Source: Proteles cristata cristata (taxonomy: Eukaryota; Chordata; Mammalia; Carnivora; Hyaenidae). Taken from it: a stretch of DNA of 64,000 bases. The notes below the pieces were generated by a model, which was not told the DNA's origin, did not search any database, and worked only from the letters and a program-made list of their open reading frames with translations. Made by a program: the position numbers and the translations under genes. The stretch covers positions 682,001 through 746,000 of the forward strand of contig JAESUZ010004792.1 in assembly GCA_017311185.1 (NCBI GenBank), written 5' to 3'. Shown one piece after another: positions 1 to 12,854 of this stretch (its first letter is position 1; each line of letters starts with the position of its first letter).

Positions 1-3000
1 AATGAAAATGAAGATACAACAATTCAAACTCTATAGGATGCAGCAAAAGCAATCCTATAGGAAAGTACATTGCACTCCAAGCCAATTTCAAGAAATTATA
101 AAAAGGGCAAGTACAAAATCTAACAGCGTACCTAAGGAGCTAGAAAGAGAGCAACAAGAGCATCCCAAACCCAGTAGTAGAAGAGAAATAATAAAAATCA
201 GGGCAGAAATAATCAATATAGAATCGAAAATAAAAACAGTTAAACAGATTAATGAAACCATGAGTTGGTTTTTTGAAAAAATAAACAAGATTGACAAACG
301 TCTAGCCAGGATTCTCAAAAAGAAAAGAAGGAGCACCAAAATAGACAAAATCATGAATTAAAATGGACTTATTACAACAAACCCCCAAAAAATACAATCA
401 ATTATCAGGGAATACTATAAAAAATTATATGCCAACAAACTGGATAACTTAGAAGAAATGGACAAATTCCTAAACACATACTCACTACCAAAATTCACAT
501 GGGAAGAGATAGAAAATCTGAATACACCCATAACTAGTGAAAAAATGGAATCAGTTATCAAAGTCTCCCAAAAAATAAGAGCTCTGGGCCAGATGCTTCC
601 CTGGGGAATTCTCCCAGACATTTAAAACAGAGTTAATACCCATTCTTCTCAAGCTATTCCAAAAAATAGAAATCGAAGGAAAACTTCCAGACTCTTCTAT
701 GACACCAGCATCACTTTGATTCCCAAGCCAGACAGAGACCCAGCAAAAAAAGAGAACTATAGACCAATATCCTTGATGAATGTGAATGCAAAAAACCTCA
801 ACAAGATACTAGCAAATCAAATGCAACAGCACATAAAAAGAATTATCCACCGTGATCAAGTGGGATTCGTTCCTGGGTTCCAAGGCTGGTTCAATATTCG
901 CAAATCAATCAATGCGATACATCACATTCACAACAGAAAAGATAAAAACCACATGATCCTGTCAATAGATGCTGAAAAAGTCTTTCACAAAATACAGCAA
1001 TTCTTCTTAATAAAGACCCCCGAGAAAGTAGGGACACAATGAACTTACTTAAACATCATAAAACCCATCTATGAAAAGCCCTCAGCTAACACCATCCTCG
1101 ATGGGGAAAAACTGAGAGCTTTGCCCCTGAAATCAGGAACACGACAAGGATGTCTAGTCTCACCACTGTTGTTCAACGTACTACTGGAAGTACTAGCATC
1201 ACCCAGCAGATAACAAAAGGAAATAAAAGACATCAGAATTGGTAAAGAAGAAGTCAAACTTTTACTTTTTGCAGACGAAATGATACACTACATAGAAAAC
1301 CCAACAGACTCCACCAGAAGCCTACTAGAACTGATCCAAGAATTCAAAAAAGTCACAGGGTACAAAATCAACATACAGAAATCGGTTGCATTTTTATACA
1401 CCAATAATGAAGCAACAGAAAAAGAAATCAAGAAATGGACCCCATTCACAATTGCACAAAAAAACGAAAATAGCAAGGAAATAAACCTAACCAAAGATAT
1501 AAGAGATCTGTATGATGAAAACTATAGAAAACTTATGAAGGAAATTGAAAAAGACACAAAGAAATGGAAAAACATCCCATGATCATGGATAGGAAGAATA
1601 AATATAGTTAAGACGTCATTACTACCTAAGGCACTCTACACATTCAATGCAATTCCAATCAAAATTGCACAAGCATACTTCTCAAAACTAGAACACACTA
1701 TCCTAAAATGTGTATGGAACCACAAAAGACCCCGAATAGCCAAAGTAATACTGAAAAATAAAACCAAAATGGGAGGCATCACCATCCCAGACTTTAGCCT
1801 CTACTACAAAGCTGTCATCATCAAGACAATATGGTACTGGCACAAAAACAGACACATAGACCAGTGGAATAAAATAAAGAACTCAGAATTGGACCCACAA
1901 GTGTACAGTCAACATATCTTTGGCAAAGCAGAAAAGAGTATCCAACGGAAAAAAGACAGCCTCTTTAATAGATGGTGCTGGGAGAACTGGACAGCAACAT
2001 GCAGAAGAATGAAACTAGGTCATTTTCTCACACCATACACAAAAATAAACTCAAAAATGGATAAAGGACCTGAATGTGAGACAGGAAACCATCAAAACCC
2101 TAGAGGAGAAAGCAGGAAACAACCTCCTTGACCTCAACCGCAGCAATTTCTTACATGACACATCCCCAAAAGCAAGGGAATCAAGAGCAAAAATGAACTA
2201 CTGGGACCTTATCAAGATGAAAAGCTTTTGCACGGCAAAGGAAACAATCAATAAAACTAATAGGCAACCTATGGAATGGGAAAAGATAGTTGCAGATAAC
2301 ATATCAGATAAAGGGCTAGTATGAAAAATCTATAAGGAACTTGCCTAACTCCACACCTGAAAAACAAATAATCCAGTGAAGAAATGGGCAGAAGACATGA
2401 ACAGATACTTCTCCAAAGAGGACACCCAGATGGCCAACAGACACATGAAATGATGCTCAGCATCCCTCATCATGAGGGAAATACAAATCAAAACCACACT
2501 GAGATACCAACTCACGCCAGTCAGAGTGGTGAAAATGAACAAATCAGGAGACTATAGATGCTGGCGAGGATGTGGAGAAACAGGCACCCTCCTACACTGT
2601 GGGTGGGAATGTAAACTGGTGCAGCCTTCTGGAAAACAGTGTGGAGGTTCCTCAAAAAATTAACAGTAGAACTCCCCTATGACCCAGCAATAGCACTGCT
2701 AGGAATTTACCCGGGGATACAGGAGTGCTGATGCCTAGGGGCACATGTACCCCAATGTTTATAGCAGCACTCTCAACAATAGCCAAAACATAGAAAGAGC
2801 CTAAGAGTCCATCAACGGACGAATGGATCAAGATGTGGTTCATCTATATAATGGAATACTACATGGCAATGAGAAAGAATGAAATCTGGCCATGTGTAGC
2901 AATGTGGATGGAACTTGAGGGTGTTATGCTGAGCGAAATAAGTCAGGCAATGAAGGACAGATACCATATGTTTGCACATATAGGTGGACTAGGAGAAACT

Positions 3001-3222
3001 TAACGGAGGACAATGGGGGAGAGGGAGGGGGAAAATAGTTGGGGAGAGGGAGGGATGCAAACCATGAGAGACTTGAATGCTGAGAACAAACTGAGAGCTG
3101 ATGGTGGGGGGTGGGAAATGGGAAGGGGGTGATGGGCATGGAGGAGGGCACTTGTTGGGATGAGCACTGGGTGTTATATGGAAACCAACTTGACAATGAA
3201 CTACTTAATAAAAAAAAGAAAT
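1..3222 (+). mobile_element. L1 LINE, 3' half, decayed, truncated by window edge
   Basis: Sense-strand L1 retrotransposon entering from the left edge. It starts in the linker between the endonuclease and reverse transcriptase parts of ORF2, runs through the RT and C-terminal domains, then a 3' UTR (about 3000-3205) and a short A-rich tail. The same protein and UTR sequence recurs in antisense at 39327-42700, which fixes the identity. Many stops and frameshifts make it non-functional. The 3' UTR is purine- and G-rich (about 3005-3130), as is usual for this L1 lineage. Its 5' end lies outside the window, so total length and target-site duplication cannot be judged. Confidence 0.95.
2..3003 (+). 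pseudogene. L1 ORF2 remnant (RT and C-terminal domain), multiply broken
   Basis: Remnant of the L1 endonuclease/reverse transcriptase protein. Frame pieces follow in order: linker (2-361), RT fingers/palm (716-1042), RT active-site region (1280-1582), thumb and connection (1769-2324) and the C-terminal Cys-rich segment (2472-2663). The conserved FADD active-site tetrapeptide reads F-A-D-E at 1268-1279, so one catalytic aspartate codon is altered. The C-terminal C-X3-C-X7-H-X4-C pattern is still readable at 2559-2612. Pieces change frame repeatedly, and no continuous protein can be made. In an active element this protein nicks target DNA and reverse-transcribes L1 and SINE RNA; this copy is dead. 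Confidence 0.92.
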
Positions 3223-3241
3223 TATTTTTCCTTTGTTAGCA

Positions 3242-3305
3242 GTAATTAGCACAGCACTTGGCACATATAAGGCATTCAATATGGATTGAATGAATGAATG
3301 AAGAA
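3242..3305 (+). repeat. MIR/L2 3'-end fragment
   Basis: Short stretch resembling the shared MIR/L2 3' end: 'agcacttggcacatataagg' followed by 'cattcaatatggattgaatg' and GAATG repeats. Only the terminal 60 bases are convincing. Confidence 0.6.
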
Positions 3306-4214
3306 ATGACAAAAAGAAGCATGTGGGTATAGCTTCCAAAGCAAGAAATACTGTGCCTGGCACTCAGGTTTTGACATCATCTACAATTGCTAGTATAGCA
3401 CAATGCAGAGCTATTTACTTTCCCCTAAAAATATAAACTCTCTCCAAAGCTGTGTTTGTGCAAAGGCTGCAATGAAAGAAGCACTTGTTTAAATAGAAAA
3501 GTCTCTGGTAATTAGCAAACATGGGACAAATCCAAGATCCACTAGCTTTCCTGGGGTTTTTCTGTTTGCAGCTAGATGTATGGAAAAGCTGGTACAGAAC
3601 AAGATTTCTTTTTTGCATAAAATAAATATTATGCCTTTCATCATCAAGGCTATAATCTAGAAAATCAGACTTATATTTACCTGAAAAAAAAAAATCCTGC
3701 TAGGTCAAGAGCAGGAGCAGGGATCCTTTGGATTTCCAAGGGAAAGCCTCACTCCTGCCCTCTGATAGAACAGAAGACAAAGATACAGATTTGCAGGCAA
3801 GCTATCTTACTGATTGGACAGAGGGACCAAAAAAAAAAAAAAATACATGACATAAACAGTACAGGTTGCCTTTGGAGTCTGTATGACTGTTCATGGATCA
3901 AGCTGTATGTGTGAAGATACACATACCTCAGCCTTTCCTCCTTGTTTTTATCAGGTGAGAGAAAATGGGCCATGGGCATTCCAAAATGCAGACATCCCTA
4001 CCTTGCTGCGACATATAAGGGCAAAGCATTTCTTCTACTGCACTGGGCTGTAATTTCTCTCCATAAAGTCGGGAGTTATATGATGTCACTTTTTAGGACT
4101 GTTCCAGTTTTAACTCTCTGTGATCTTTCTAAAACTTGTTATTTTAATATTGTACTTTTATGCTAGAAAGTGCACAGGGAAAAAAATAACATTGGGTAGT
4201 CATCATGGTAAAAT
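3306..4214. other. Single-copy intergenic sequence
   Basis: I see no gene, RNA or recognisable repeat apart from short A-runs at 3682-3692 and 3829-3841. Small open frames here lack any domain, codon bias or splice-like structure. Confidence 0.6.
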
Positions 4215-4445
4215 TAAAATGAATCTTTGGAACTGGAGGACTTGAATTCAAATTCTAGCTTTAGTATTTACTTGCTAAGTGACCTCTGGATAATTGCTTA
4301 ACATCCCTGAGATCCTAACTTTAAAGTAAAATTAAACTTACCTACTTCAAAGGGGGTTTTGTGAAGATCAAGTTATAGCTCAAGAGCAATGTCTTATTCA
4401 TCTCTGTATCTATAGTGCCTGAGTGAGAGGATGAGTGAATAAAAG
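4215..4445 (+). repeat. MIR SINE, nearly full length, diverged
   Basis: Follows the MIR order: 'ggaggacttgaattcaaatt' (former tRNA-like B-box area), 'acttgctaagtgacctctgg', 'taattgcttaacatccctga', a 'gaagatcaagttatagctca' segment and a terminal 'tgcctgagtgagaggatgag'. MIR is an ancient mammal-wide tRNA-derived SINE, consistent with the heavy divergence. Confidence 0.75.
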
Positions 4446-5204
4446 AGGCCTTTATAATCAAACACATCTTTATTTCAGCAGAGATAAATAACAGCCTACA
4501 GATCAAGACAGAGAAATGTGCCTAAATGGCAATCATGCATCCCCCTGAGTGCTGCCTAGAAATACTTCTATTTCAGACAAGTCTCTGTGGAGTGAATTCC
4601 CAGCACTGCCATCTGTGTGGCTTTGCATCTGAGGATGTCAATGGGCCTCTCTTTTGGAGGCAAGCCCTCTGGGCCAACCCTTGGAACTACAAGCCTCCTG
4701 GGGCAGTTGAGGAGCAAGATTCCTTGAGGAGGAATTTGAAGAAGACAAGGAACACCTGCAAGAGGTAGGTATGGGAAGCCAGGAGAGTGAGGAAGGCATT
4801 GATTGCCTCACTAGATGGCAGAGCCCCTCGTTTGTTCTCATCTGCTTCCCTCCAAGAGCCAGCAATCTGTCAGGGACCAGCTTCATTTGTAGGTGAGGGT
4901 CATTAATTTGAATTAATAGCACTGCACTGCTCTGGGCTTTGTTTTGCTTTGTGTCCTCCTGTGGACACTGCAGACTTTTTTGTTGTCTGGTTCTGTGAGT
5001 GGGGAAGTGCTGTGAACAAGTGTCCAATTAGCCAGGAAAACAAAATCTGCCTGGATTCCCTCTCCAGCCAGAAGGCATCTTCCTCTAAAGCCCAAAGACC
5101 ACACATCACACAATCTGGTTGTTCCTGTTCACTTCACTCCTCTGGGAGTATCTTTGCTATCCTCTGACCTCCTAATTCTGTGCAATAATTCTTATTCCCT
5201 AGGA
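4446..5204. other. Single-copy intergenic sequence
   Basis: No gene or repeat recognised. Overlapping open frames on both strands between 4526 and 5167 have no domain or coding signature. Confidence 0.55.
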
Positions 5205-5365
5205 ATATTATTATCTCCCACTTACCGCACTCAGTGTACCTCCTTCCTTGCCCAAATCACTATAGAAATAATACCCACTGTACAGGAACATAGTGAGGAC
5301 CAGAGATAATTCATGAAGAAGTTCTAGCTTAGTGTCTGGCCCATGATAAAACATCCAATAAATGT
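5205..5365 (+). repeat. MIR fragment, 3' half
   Basis: Pattern 'aatacccactgtacaggaac', 'gaggaccagagataattcat', 'agtgtctggcccatgataaa' and 'catccaataaatgtgacca' tracks the 3' half of MIR (small-insertion region, 'cctggcacatag', 'caataaatg'). Confidence 0.6.
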
Positions 5366-8300
5366 GACCACTTTCTTCAAGAATGTGCAGGGCATGTCTC
5401 ATTCTCCTTGCTCCAGGGAACCATACACAGGTTTGGTGGATAAAGGCAGTCAAGAACAATGGCATCCTCAAGATCTTCAGCATGACCAACACCTCAGCAG
5501 TAGTACAGGGCCAAGCACAGAACTTGGGGGCTGAGAAAGGGTCTGAGTTTAGTCAATAGAATCACAGAGTGTAAGTGGTCAGTTCTGCCCACTACAACAT
5601 CTCTCTTCCTCCAGGGATGGCCATGGCACCTGCTTTTGGTATTCCTGCCTAGTATTTATAAATGAGGCATCTTTTTTTACCAGCTGATAAAGAGAAACAG
5701 GCTCAGAGAGCTGGTCTACGAACTGTTCTCAGCTCCTACAAGAGAATTTTTCCAATACCAAGCATGACTGTATTCAAATAGAGGGCCACCATTGGGAAAT
5801 AGAGGCTTTCAGACACCACTGCAGCTTGCAAGAGATTATACTATCACTTTCAATAATTAATAAAGACATTTTTAGACAACCAATCTCAATCTTCCTGCTC
5901 TAGAGAAAGCTCACCTGTCTGGCCTGCTGTGGTTGAACTTCATGAAAAGGTTGTTGCCTGACATATTCTGAGCATGAATCAATAGGATAAAGAGCTGTCC
6001 ACCAGGGAGATAGCTAAAGGAAGGCTGGGCTCTTGGATGGTTCCTTATTAGGACTCTTGGCTCCCAAGAATTTCAGCCTTCTGAAAAGATAAGCATTTCT
6101 TGTCACCTTGATGAATCACAGAAAGATCTCAGACATCAGTAGTAAAAGAGGCCACGCTGGGGATCCTAGAACATCAATAATTCAGTAGTGTCCTTATACA
6201 ACCATCCCTCAATGCCAGTGCATCTGTATATGAAAAGGGTTTCCAACCTGTGAAAGCCCATTATAATTTACTGACAAAGCTGGATGCCTCCAGATTCCCT
6301 TCCTCATCTACCATCTCCCCCTGCGCCTCCCTCCCCACCAATCTCACCAAACTGCAAAAAGACCAAGAATGAGGGTCCTGGAGCCAACTGGAAGGAAATC
6401 ACTTGTAGCAGGTGGCACCACCTGTCCTCATCTAATTCTAGCCCAAACAATCCATTCTCCATCATTCCAAACTGCATAGAATGTTTAACCAGTTCCGCCT
6501 GAGCTCAACCTCATCCAGGCGAGTGGAAAGGAAGAAGAAGGGCTTTGGTCCCTGCCATGAGCCAGCTAGGAAAGATAATATTCAGCATTGTGGTTTACCC
6601 ATCTATCACTTTTGCCCTTGGGATCTAGTGGTGAGTGATTCTCCTAACAACTTAACTTCCAAATGCTATCTGAATGCCTGTGTGCCTGCACTGCCCACTG
6701 CACCAATATCTCGCTATGAGATCTACCACCTGCTTAGCTGCCTCACATAGCACCAGCTAGTGAGCAACGCATTTGACATATGCACCTCTATGCTGGACTG
6801 CCCAATCCACTTTCTTCCTCAAAAATCATCAATTCCAATCTTCATTACAATGTTCCTAAATTTCTAGTCCTGGTAAAAATTTCTGTAGTGAGATCTTCCA
6901 CCCTCCCCACTCCCAAATTAATTTCCTTCTCTACATCATTTGTTTCATAGCGCCCTGTCATAGTACTTTCTATGTAATGAACTTCTAATATTTCAGACTT
7001 TCCAGGACACCAATCAGACCACTTATCAGCACTAATTTGCCTCCTGCTCCAGATTCTATTTCTCACTGGTCCCTGTGGAAGTCTCTGCACTTCAACTAAA
7101 AAAGTTAAATGCTTTCTTTCTGTGGAAGAATAAAACTTGAAGTAGCCATGCAACTAAGTAACTAGAGCTATTGTAACTATATTAAGACGGCCCTAAAATA
7201 ACTGAGGCCTAAATGGTAGGAGAACCTGTTCTTCATATATGTATATACCCTGGAAGTCCAAACATCATGCTTTTCTTACAAATTCCCTTGAGCTCCTACA
7301 TGAGAAGCATCAGGGTGTATCCTCCAGAAATCCTGAGCACATCTCCTCATTCCCCAGAGAGAATCAATAATGGCATTAAGCTCCTTCTGTAAGTGTATGC
7401 CTATCACATCCCTGAAGTTTGATCTTGGGGTATGCAATGGAGGCGTGTGCCTTTTAAAACTGGTAAGCTACTGAAAAGTCTTAAAGGTGTTGTCTATCAC
7501 TCAAGTGACAAAAAAGAGTGTCATGAGCTATATTTGGCATAGAGTTGGTCCTTATTAGAGTATTATGCTCAGTTTGGGGATTCTAATTTTCCAAAAGGTA
7601 CAGAAAAATGTAAAGGGTCCAAGACAGAGCAGTGAACATGATTAAAGGGGTTGAGAATGGAAACTCAGAAAAAAAGGTTATATGAATGTGGATGACTTAT
7701 CAAAGGCAAAGAAAAATGAGAGTAGACCAAATATCTTGAAGTAAAGGAGATATTATTTTAAGGAAACCAGAGTTGAACACTTATAGATCAACTAACATAG
7801 CATTGAAATATGCACCAAAAATATCTGAAGTAAATGGAGGAGGCTTTAATGAAACTCTCATATATTGACAAATCAAATACACAAAAATTAAGCAATGTTA
7901 TAAACACTGACTAATAAACCTGATTTAATATAGTCTGCATATGTGTATAGATATACAGAAGAGAATATGTCTGTTTTTCATATGCCCATCAAACACTGAT
8001 AAGAACATGAACAGGGTTTGACTACAAAAAAACCCTCAACATATACCAAAATATACAGTACATTTTCTCACCTTAAAATAATAAACAACAAAAAGGTATC
8101 TTTAACAAAAAGGATGAGAAAATAAGGAAACAAATTCCTATTCTTTTGAAACTGAAAAGCACATTTATAAAGAATTCTTAGATACAAAGTGAAATTTAAA
8201 ATAATATTAAAGGCTAGTTATAAAGGAGCAATACTGAAAACACTATACCCAAAGCAATTTTTAAAGAATAAGAAAAAACTGGTGTCATGGAAGCTAAGAG

Positions 8301-8984
8301 AATAAATGATTTCAAGAATGAACAACAGTAACGATCATTACAAAGAGATTCACCGTAAGGTAAAAATTGAAAAATGTCTATTAGTTTTGGCAATAAGGAT
8401 ATCATGGGTGACTTTGCTAGAATAATTTCAACAAACTAAAATACCTTCAATATTTCAATAAAATGCTTTAAGATGCTATTGGTAGATAAATGACTAAAAT
8501 GTGAGGAAATAGAGACACAAAGTTAGAACACTCTTCTGAAATGTTTAGATGAGAATGAGATAGAAAAATACAAAAGTAACTAGAATAAGATTCAAGATCA
8601 ACAGAGACTTGTTTGATTTGTTTATAGTTTTTGAATTGGAGAGACTTAGATATAGGCAGAATAAGGGTCTGGGACCATTAGTGAATGAGAATGTAGTATG
8701 TGAAGCCAGACCCAAAAAACATAGAAGAGGGTAAGGGTCACAGGCAGAGACTGGCTTTGAATAGCAGAAGATACACTTCCTCCTCCCTGACTGAAAGAAA
8801 ATAGGTGATGATGGATGTGAGTATGTGTAATTTAGGGTGATGTTTAGAACATTGCTTTATGAGTGAAGGAAGATACAAGCTCATCTTCTGAAACTAAATG
8901 GGGTTGAGGTTCATCAGGCAATAAGAGCCACACGTATAACATCTGCTAAAATTATGAAATAACAATTTATAAATATTAACTAAT
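5366..8984. other. Single-copy AT-rich intergenic sequence
   Basis: About 3.6 kb without a supported gene. Part of it (roughly 7540-7750, around 'ttccaaaaggtacagaaaaa' and 'cagtgaacatgattaaaggg') may be a very old CR1/L3-type LINE remnant, but the match is too weak to call. Base composition becomes more AT-rich after 7400. Confidence 0.5.
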
Positions 8985-9172
8985 TTAACCCTAGGAAGAA
9001 TTTTATGAAGAAGGAATCATATCTCTTATTATCAGTGCCAGTTTTAAAAGTGAAGAATCTCGGGCACAAAGAACTTAATTAAGTAAACCATTAAGGTCAA
9101 GGAGCTAGTAAATGGAAGGCAGCGATCACCCTCAGGAATCCATGCCCTTCAAGCACTGTAGTGTACTGCATC
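8985..9172 (-). repeat. MIR SINE, antisense
   Basis: Antisense MIR order: 'aatttaaccctaggaagaat', 'cttattatcagtgccagttt', 'aagtgaagaatctcgggcac', 'aacttaattaagtaaaccat', 'aaggtcaaggagctagtaaa' and 'tggaaggcagcgatcaccct'. Confidence 0.8.
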
Positions 9173-9194
9173 TGGGTGTTACATTAAGTCCAGT

Positions 9195-9210
9195 TTTGTT
9201 GTTATTGTTT

Positions 9211-9245
<35 letters not shown>

Positions 9246-9262
9246 GTTTTTGGTTTCTGGAG
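9195..9262. repeat. T-rich / (TTTTG)n low-complexity tract
   Basis: Run of Ts with regularly spaced Gs, including four TTTTG-type units near 9222-9240. It may be the tail of a lost retroelement, but no body is recognisable. Confidence 0.8.
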
Positions 9263-9279
9263 GTTTTTTTGGATGGAGG

Positions 9280-9700
9280 CTTTCAGCTTGAGCACAAAAT
9301 ATATGGATTTATAAAAGCAAGCACAGCTGATGAAATAAAGTTGGAGTGCATCGCCAACTATCTCATTGGAGCTGTGTTGTTTCTATTCACCGCAGCCTAT
9401 TGATCTCCGCGGGAGAAGTCACCGAAACCTGGCCCAACACACCATCCCTCCATCAGGGGTAATTCATAAGCCTGTTGAGAGAGGCTGTGAGACTGATGAA
9501 CCCAGCCGGCTGGTGGAGCAGGTCTCATGATTGATTCACTCGCCGTTCTCCTGCTCAGCCATTTCACCCTGATCAGACGATGCTGCCTCGTTCGCCATAT
9601 TCATCCATCATCCAGTAAACATCATCAACACTGTAGACCACAGGCACCATCTTTTGTATTTTGTTTTCTTTTTACGTGGAATCCTTAAAGCTCGCTGTGG
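9280..9700. other. Candidate conserved non-coding element
   Basis: No repeat family, no long frame and an unusually balanced, CpG-retaining composition compared with the AT-rich surroundings (for example 'gatctccgcgggagaagtca', 'cactcgccgttctcctgctc', 'gcctcgttcgccatattcat'). It also carries homeodomain-like motifs such as 'gggtaattcataagcc' and TGATTGATT. Such islands in gene deserts are often distal enhancers. This is inference from appearance only; no alignment was done. Confidence 0.35.
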
Positions 9701-12479
9701 CCTCTCTCCATCCCTCTCTGCCATGCCAACTCACACAGACATACCTGTGAGAGATCCGCTGGCCAGAGACACAGGTGGAACCAGAAATCTAATGTAAAGG
9801 GAAGCAAAGATTCAGCATCCAATCTCAGATGAACCTTTCTAATTAGGACCTGGGCAGCACAGGAGTCAGGCATCTCTTAACATCTGCGGTGCAGACACAC
9901 AACTATTTTTAAACTTCTTCCTCTGGAATAGCCCTTTGGAAAATGTTCTATGCATGCCCAAAAATACAGTGGCATATCTTTTTGTTTTCCCTGGAACAGG
10001 CTTTATATGTCACTTATAAACAGCTACAAAATATGCTGTCAGGAAGCCAGTGGATGTTTTATGGGGAGAGAATCATGCATATTGTCACAGAATTATACAG
10101 AAAAGTTGTAAAAGGAGTGAAAGGAGAGAGTGTAGTGAAAGAAAGCGTGATGTTTGATCCATAAATAATAGTCATAGTATATAAGTATTCCCCACTCTTA
10201 GACCCAGAAGTTAATCTTACCTCAAGCGATACTTCACAAATAAAATAATATCTGGACCAGAGAGAAATTGGGTGGGAAAACTTCCCCATCCATCTTCCTG
10301 AACAGGTTAGATCCTTCTACAGACTAGAGTCCATCTTCACAAAGATACAAGAGCTCTCTCCCCAGAATATTGCCCATCAAGTTCTTCTGCACCAATCCAG
10401 GATTTCCTTTAGCCAGGGGAAGCTGCCTTGCCAAGGGATTGACATGATAGTGCAAAGGCCTGACTCCTTAACTTCAATAAGGACAACTCTGAAGGGCCAT
10501 TCCAGCTTCTAGAACATCCTGTGGGATTCACTGAGGCTGTTGTTATGACTACAGAGAAGGTAAACTGCTCCCATTGCCCAGTCCTGTTTCTCTACCTCTC
10601 TCACAGGTGCCCAAGAGCACACTCTAAATCACCTGCTCTCAAATCCCTGTTTCCCCAGGAACTTGACTCAAGGCACTTAGAAAATGAAGTCTCAGAGCTG
10701 AAAGTTGACTATGGTAATAAATGTAGGGCCTAATTACAGTACAAGAAATAATGGGCTGTTTTCTAAATCCAACTAAGGAAAACTAAAAGAACTGTTGAAA
10801 ATGAAATAAAAATAGTTTAGATAGCAATAACTTTTCAAATACGATTTATTAATCACTACAAGCATTGGCAAGAGTTTGTAAGATTGTCTTCCCTCAGTAT
10901 CTGCCATTTGAAATTATCTGAAAGGAAGATCACTGGCTCTCTTTTCTCATTTTTACGAGGTCTTACAAATGACTCCGGTATCTGCTCCTGTCTAAGCACG
11001 CCTTTGGGAAAGAAAGAAGAAAATAGAGGAGGAAGAAGGGGATATTTTAGGGAAGTGAACAGGAGAAGAGAAGAGAGAAAGGTGGGTGATAGGAAAGAGT
11101 TTGCTGAAAAAAAAGGATAAAAGACATCCATCTGATGTGAAGGTCACCAGGAAGACATGCTACTCCCTCTCCTTCTTGACCTGGAAGCCAGACAGTCTCG
11201 GCAAATAAAGGTATGTTTGCATGAAAGTGCATGGCCAGCAAGTATCACAAATTAGCTGTCATTGGAACAAGTTATGGCTCTCTGAGTAGTTTGGAACCAT
11301 TTGGACTTGCCCAAAAACACACTATAAAAAGTAATTCAAACTGGAAAGGCATTATACTTGGTTTTGATGAGAGCCACTTAACACTAATCAATGGGTATTA
11401 ATACGCTTATTTATGTCAAATGTCTGCCCTCTCAAGCCTTCAAGTTTGCCACACCTTTTGGGTTGACATTTGACAGTCTTTCTAAATGTTGGTTTCTGTA
11501 TTTTTCAAGCAGATGTCATATTGATTCAATTCTGATCAGCTCAGTGGTACAAGAAATAGTAGAAAGTGCTAAAAAGTATGTTTAATACAGTAACCTTCCC
11601 CAGAGAAGTTGGTGCCTTTGATAATAATCAAGGGGGAAAGAATGGAGAAAAAAGGTTAAATCAGTTTGCAATCTAAAAAGAATATAAGGGAGCAGAAGGC
11701 AATTGGAGATGGTCAAAATTACTGGAATTCTGGTCAACATCTATGAATTTAAGGACAAAGAAATATTTCTACATCTCCTTAGAAAAATCTCAGTTACCAA
11801 TAATTTGCTCTGTCCAAGTAGGTGTCAGTGAAGCAGCTTGGTACTGCAAAAATAATTTCACCATTCTTGTTTCTTCCTGTTTCCAGGGGTTCTCAGAAGC
11901 CACTGCTGTTTGGACAAATGAGAAAACTAGCCATCTCCATTCAATCTTTATGCAGGATTTCGGTTTATTTGCTGTCTTTCTTCCCACCTAGGCCCTTATT
12001 ATATTTGAACCAGAGTAGATTCCCAGAGGTAGGACTTGAGATAAGAAATCACTTTCCCTTGATTTTAATATAAAATTGACTGCTTACGTTTTATGTTCTG
12101 CTGGCTAAAATTTCTATCATCTGTGTTGCTTTGCCTTCCATGTTTATAGATGTGTGTCCATGGTATTCTTTGCCGTTAAAAATTAAGCTTAATGCGTCAT
12201 TTAGATGTTAACTCTGTTCTATTTCCCAAATGCATTCCCCTTCTCAGTGTTACTCTAAAAATATACCTGATAGCTGACATACAATGTGGAGATGATGGAG
12301 AAAATGGGATCCAGGATTAGTACACTGAAAGTAACAAAGTTTTACACCCTTCTCAAACTTGGTCTCAGGCTCCCCTCCATCCTACTTATAAAATGCCCAA
12401 CAATGACTTCAGAATTGCTTACCAAAAACCAGAGATAAATAATGCAGAATTCACAAAGCCAGCAAATCTCTCCAGCAGG
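9701..12479. other. Single-copy intergenic sequence with a purine-rich patch
   Basis: No gene supported. A purine-rich patch lies at about 11005-11125 and generates spurious frames on both strands. The remaining sequence has no repeat I can name, apart from the candidate element listed at 11180-11560. Confidence 0.55.
11180..11560. other. Candidate conserved non-coding element
   Basis: Repeat-free AT-rich stretch with several motifs typical of developmental enhancers: 'gtatgtttgcatgaaagtgc' (octamer-like ATGCAAA on the opposite strand), 'aattagctgtcattgg' and 'ggttgacatttgacagtc' (TALE-homeodomain-like TGACA/CTGTCA). No frame with coding character. Functional status is inferred. Confidence 0.3.
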
Positions 12480-12640
12480 CCAATTCATACTTGGATCTCA
12501 TGTCATTTTGCCTCTACTATACCACTATGTTTGATTCAGTCACATACCTCCTAGCTGCTTCAGTTTCTTCAAATGTCAAATTGAAGTAATATAAAAAGCA
12601 GGTCATTTAAATAATATAGGAATAATCCCTACACACTTAG
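12480..12640 (+). repeat. MIR-like fragment (weak)
   Basis: 'ctagctgcttcagtttcttc', 'aaatgtcaaattgaagtaat' and 'ataaaaagcaggtcatttaa' resemble the MIR 3' half ('cctcagtttcctcatctgtaaaatggg'), but divergence is high. Confidence 0.4.
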
Positions 12641-12676
12641 AGAAAAACGTCCTGTTATTTAATAATGCAAAGTATT

Positions 12677-12769
12677 GGGGTTCCTGGGTAGCTCAGTTGG
12701 TTGAGAACCCCGGGGTCATGGGATGAAGCCCTGCATCAGGCTCCATACTAAGCATGGAGCCTGCTTGAG

Positions 12770-12803
<34 letters not shown>

Positions 12804-12854
12804 CCCCCTGCTCTCTTTCTCTCTCTCAAAATAAATAAATAAACTTTAGAAAAA
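12677..12854 (+). mobile_element. Felid CAN-SINE, internally shortened
   Basis: tRNA-derived SINE: degenerate head 'ggggttcctgggtagctcag' with an A-box, a shortened central part (head joins 'catcaggctccatactaagc' early, so much of the B-box area is missing), a (CT)n run, and the tail AAATAAATAAATAAA. Flanked by a 10-bp target-site duplication, 'gcaaagtatt' at 12667-12676 and 'gcaaagcatt' at 12855-12864, with one mismatch. Confidence 0.92.
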
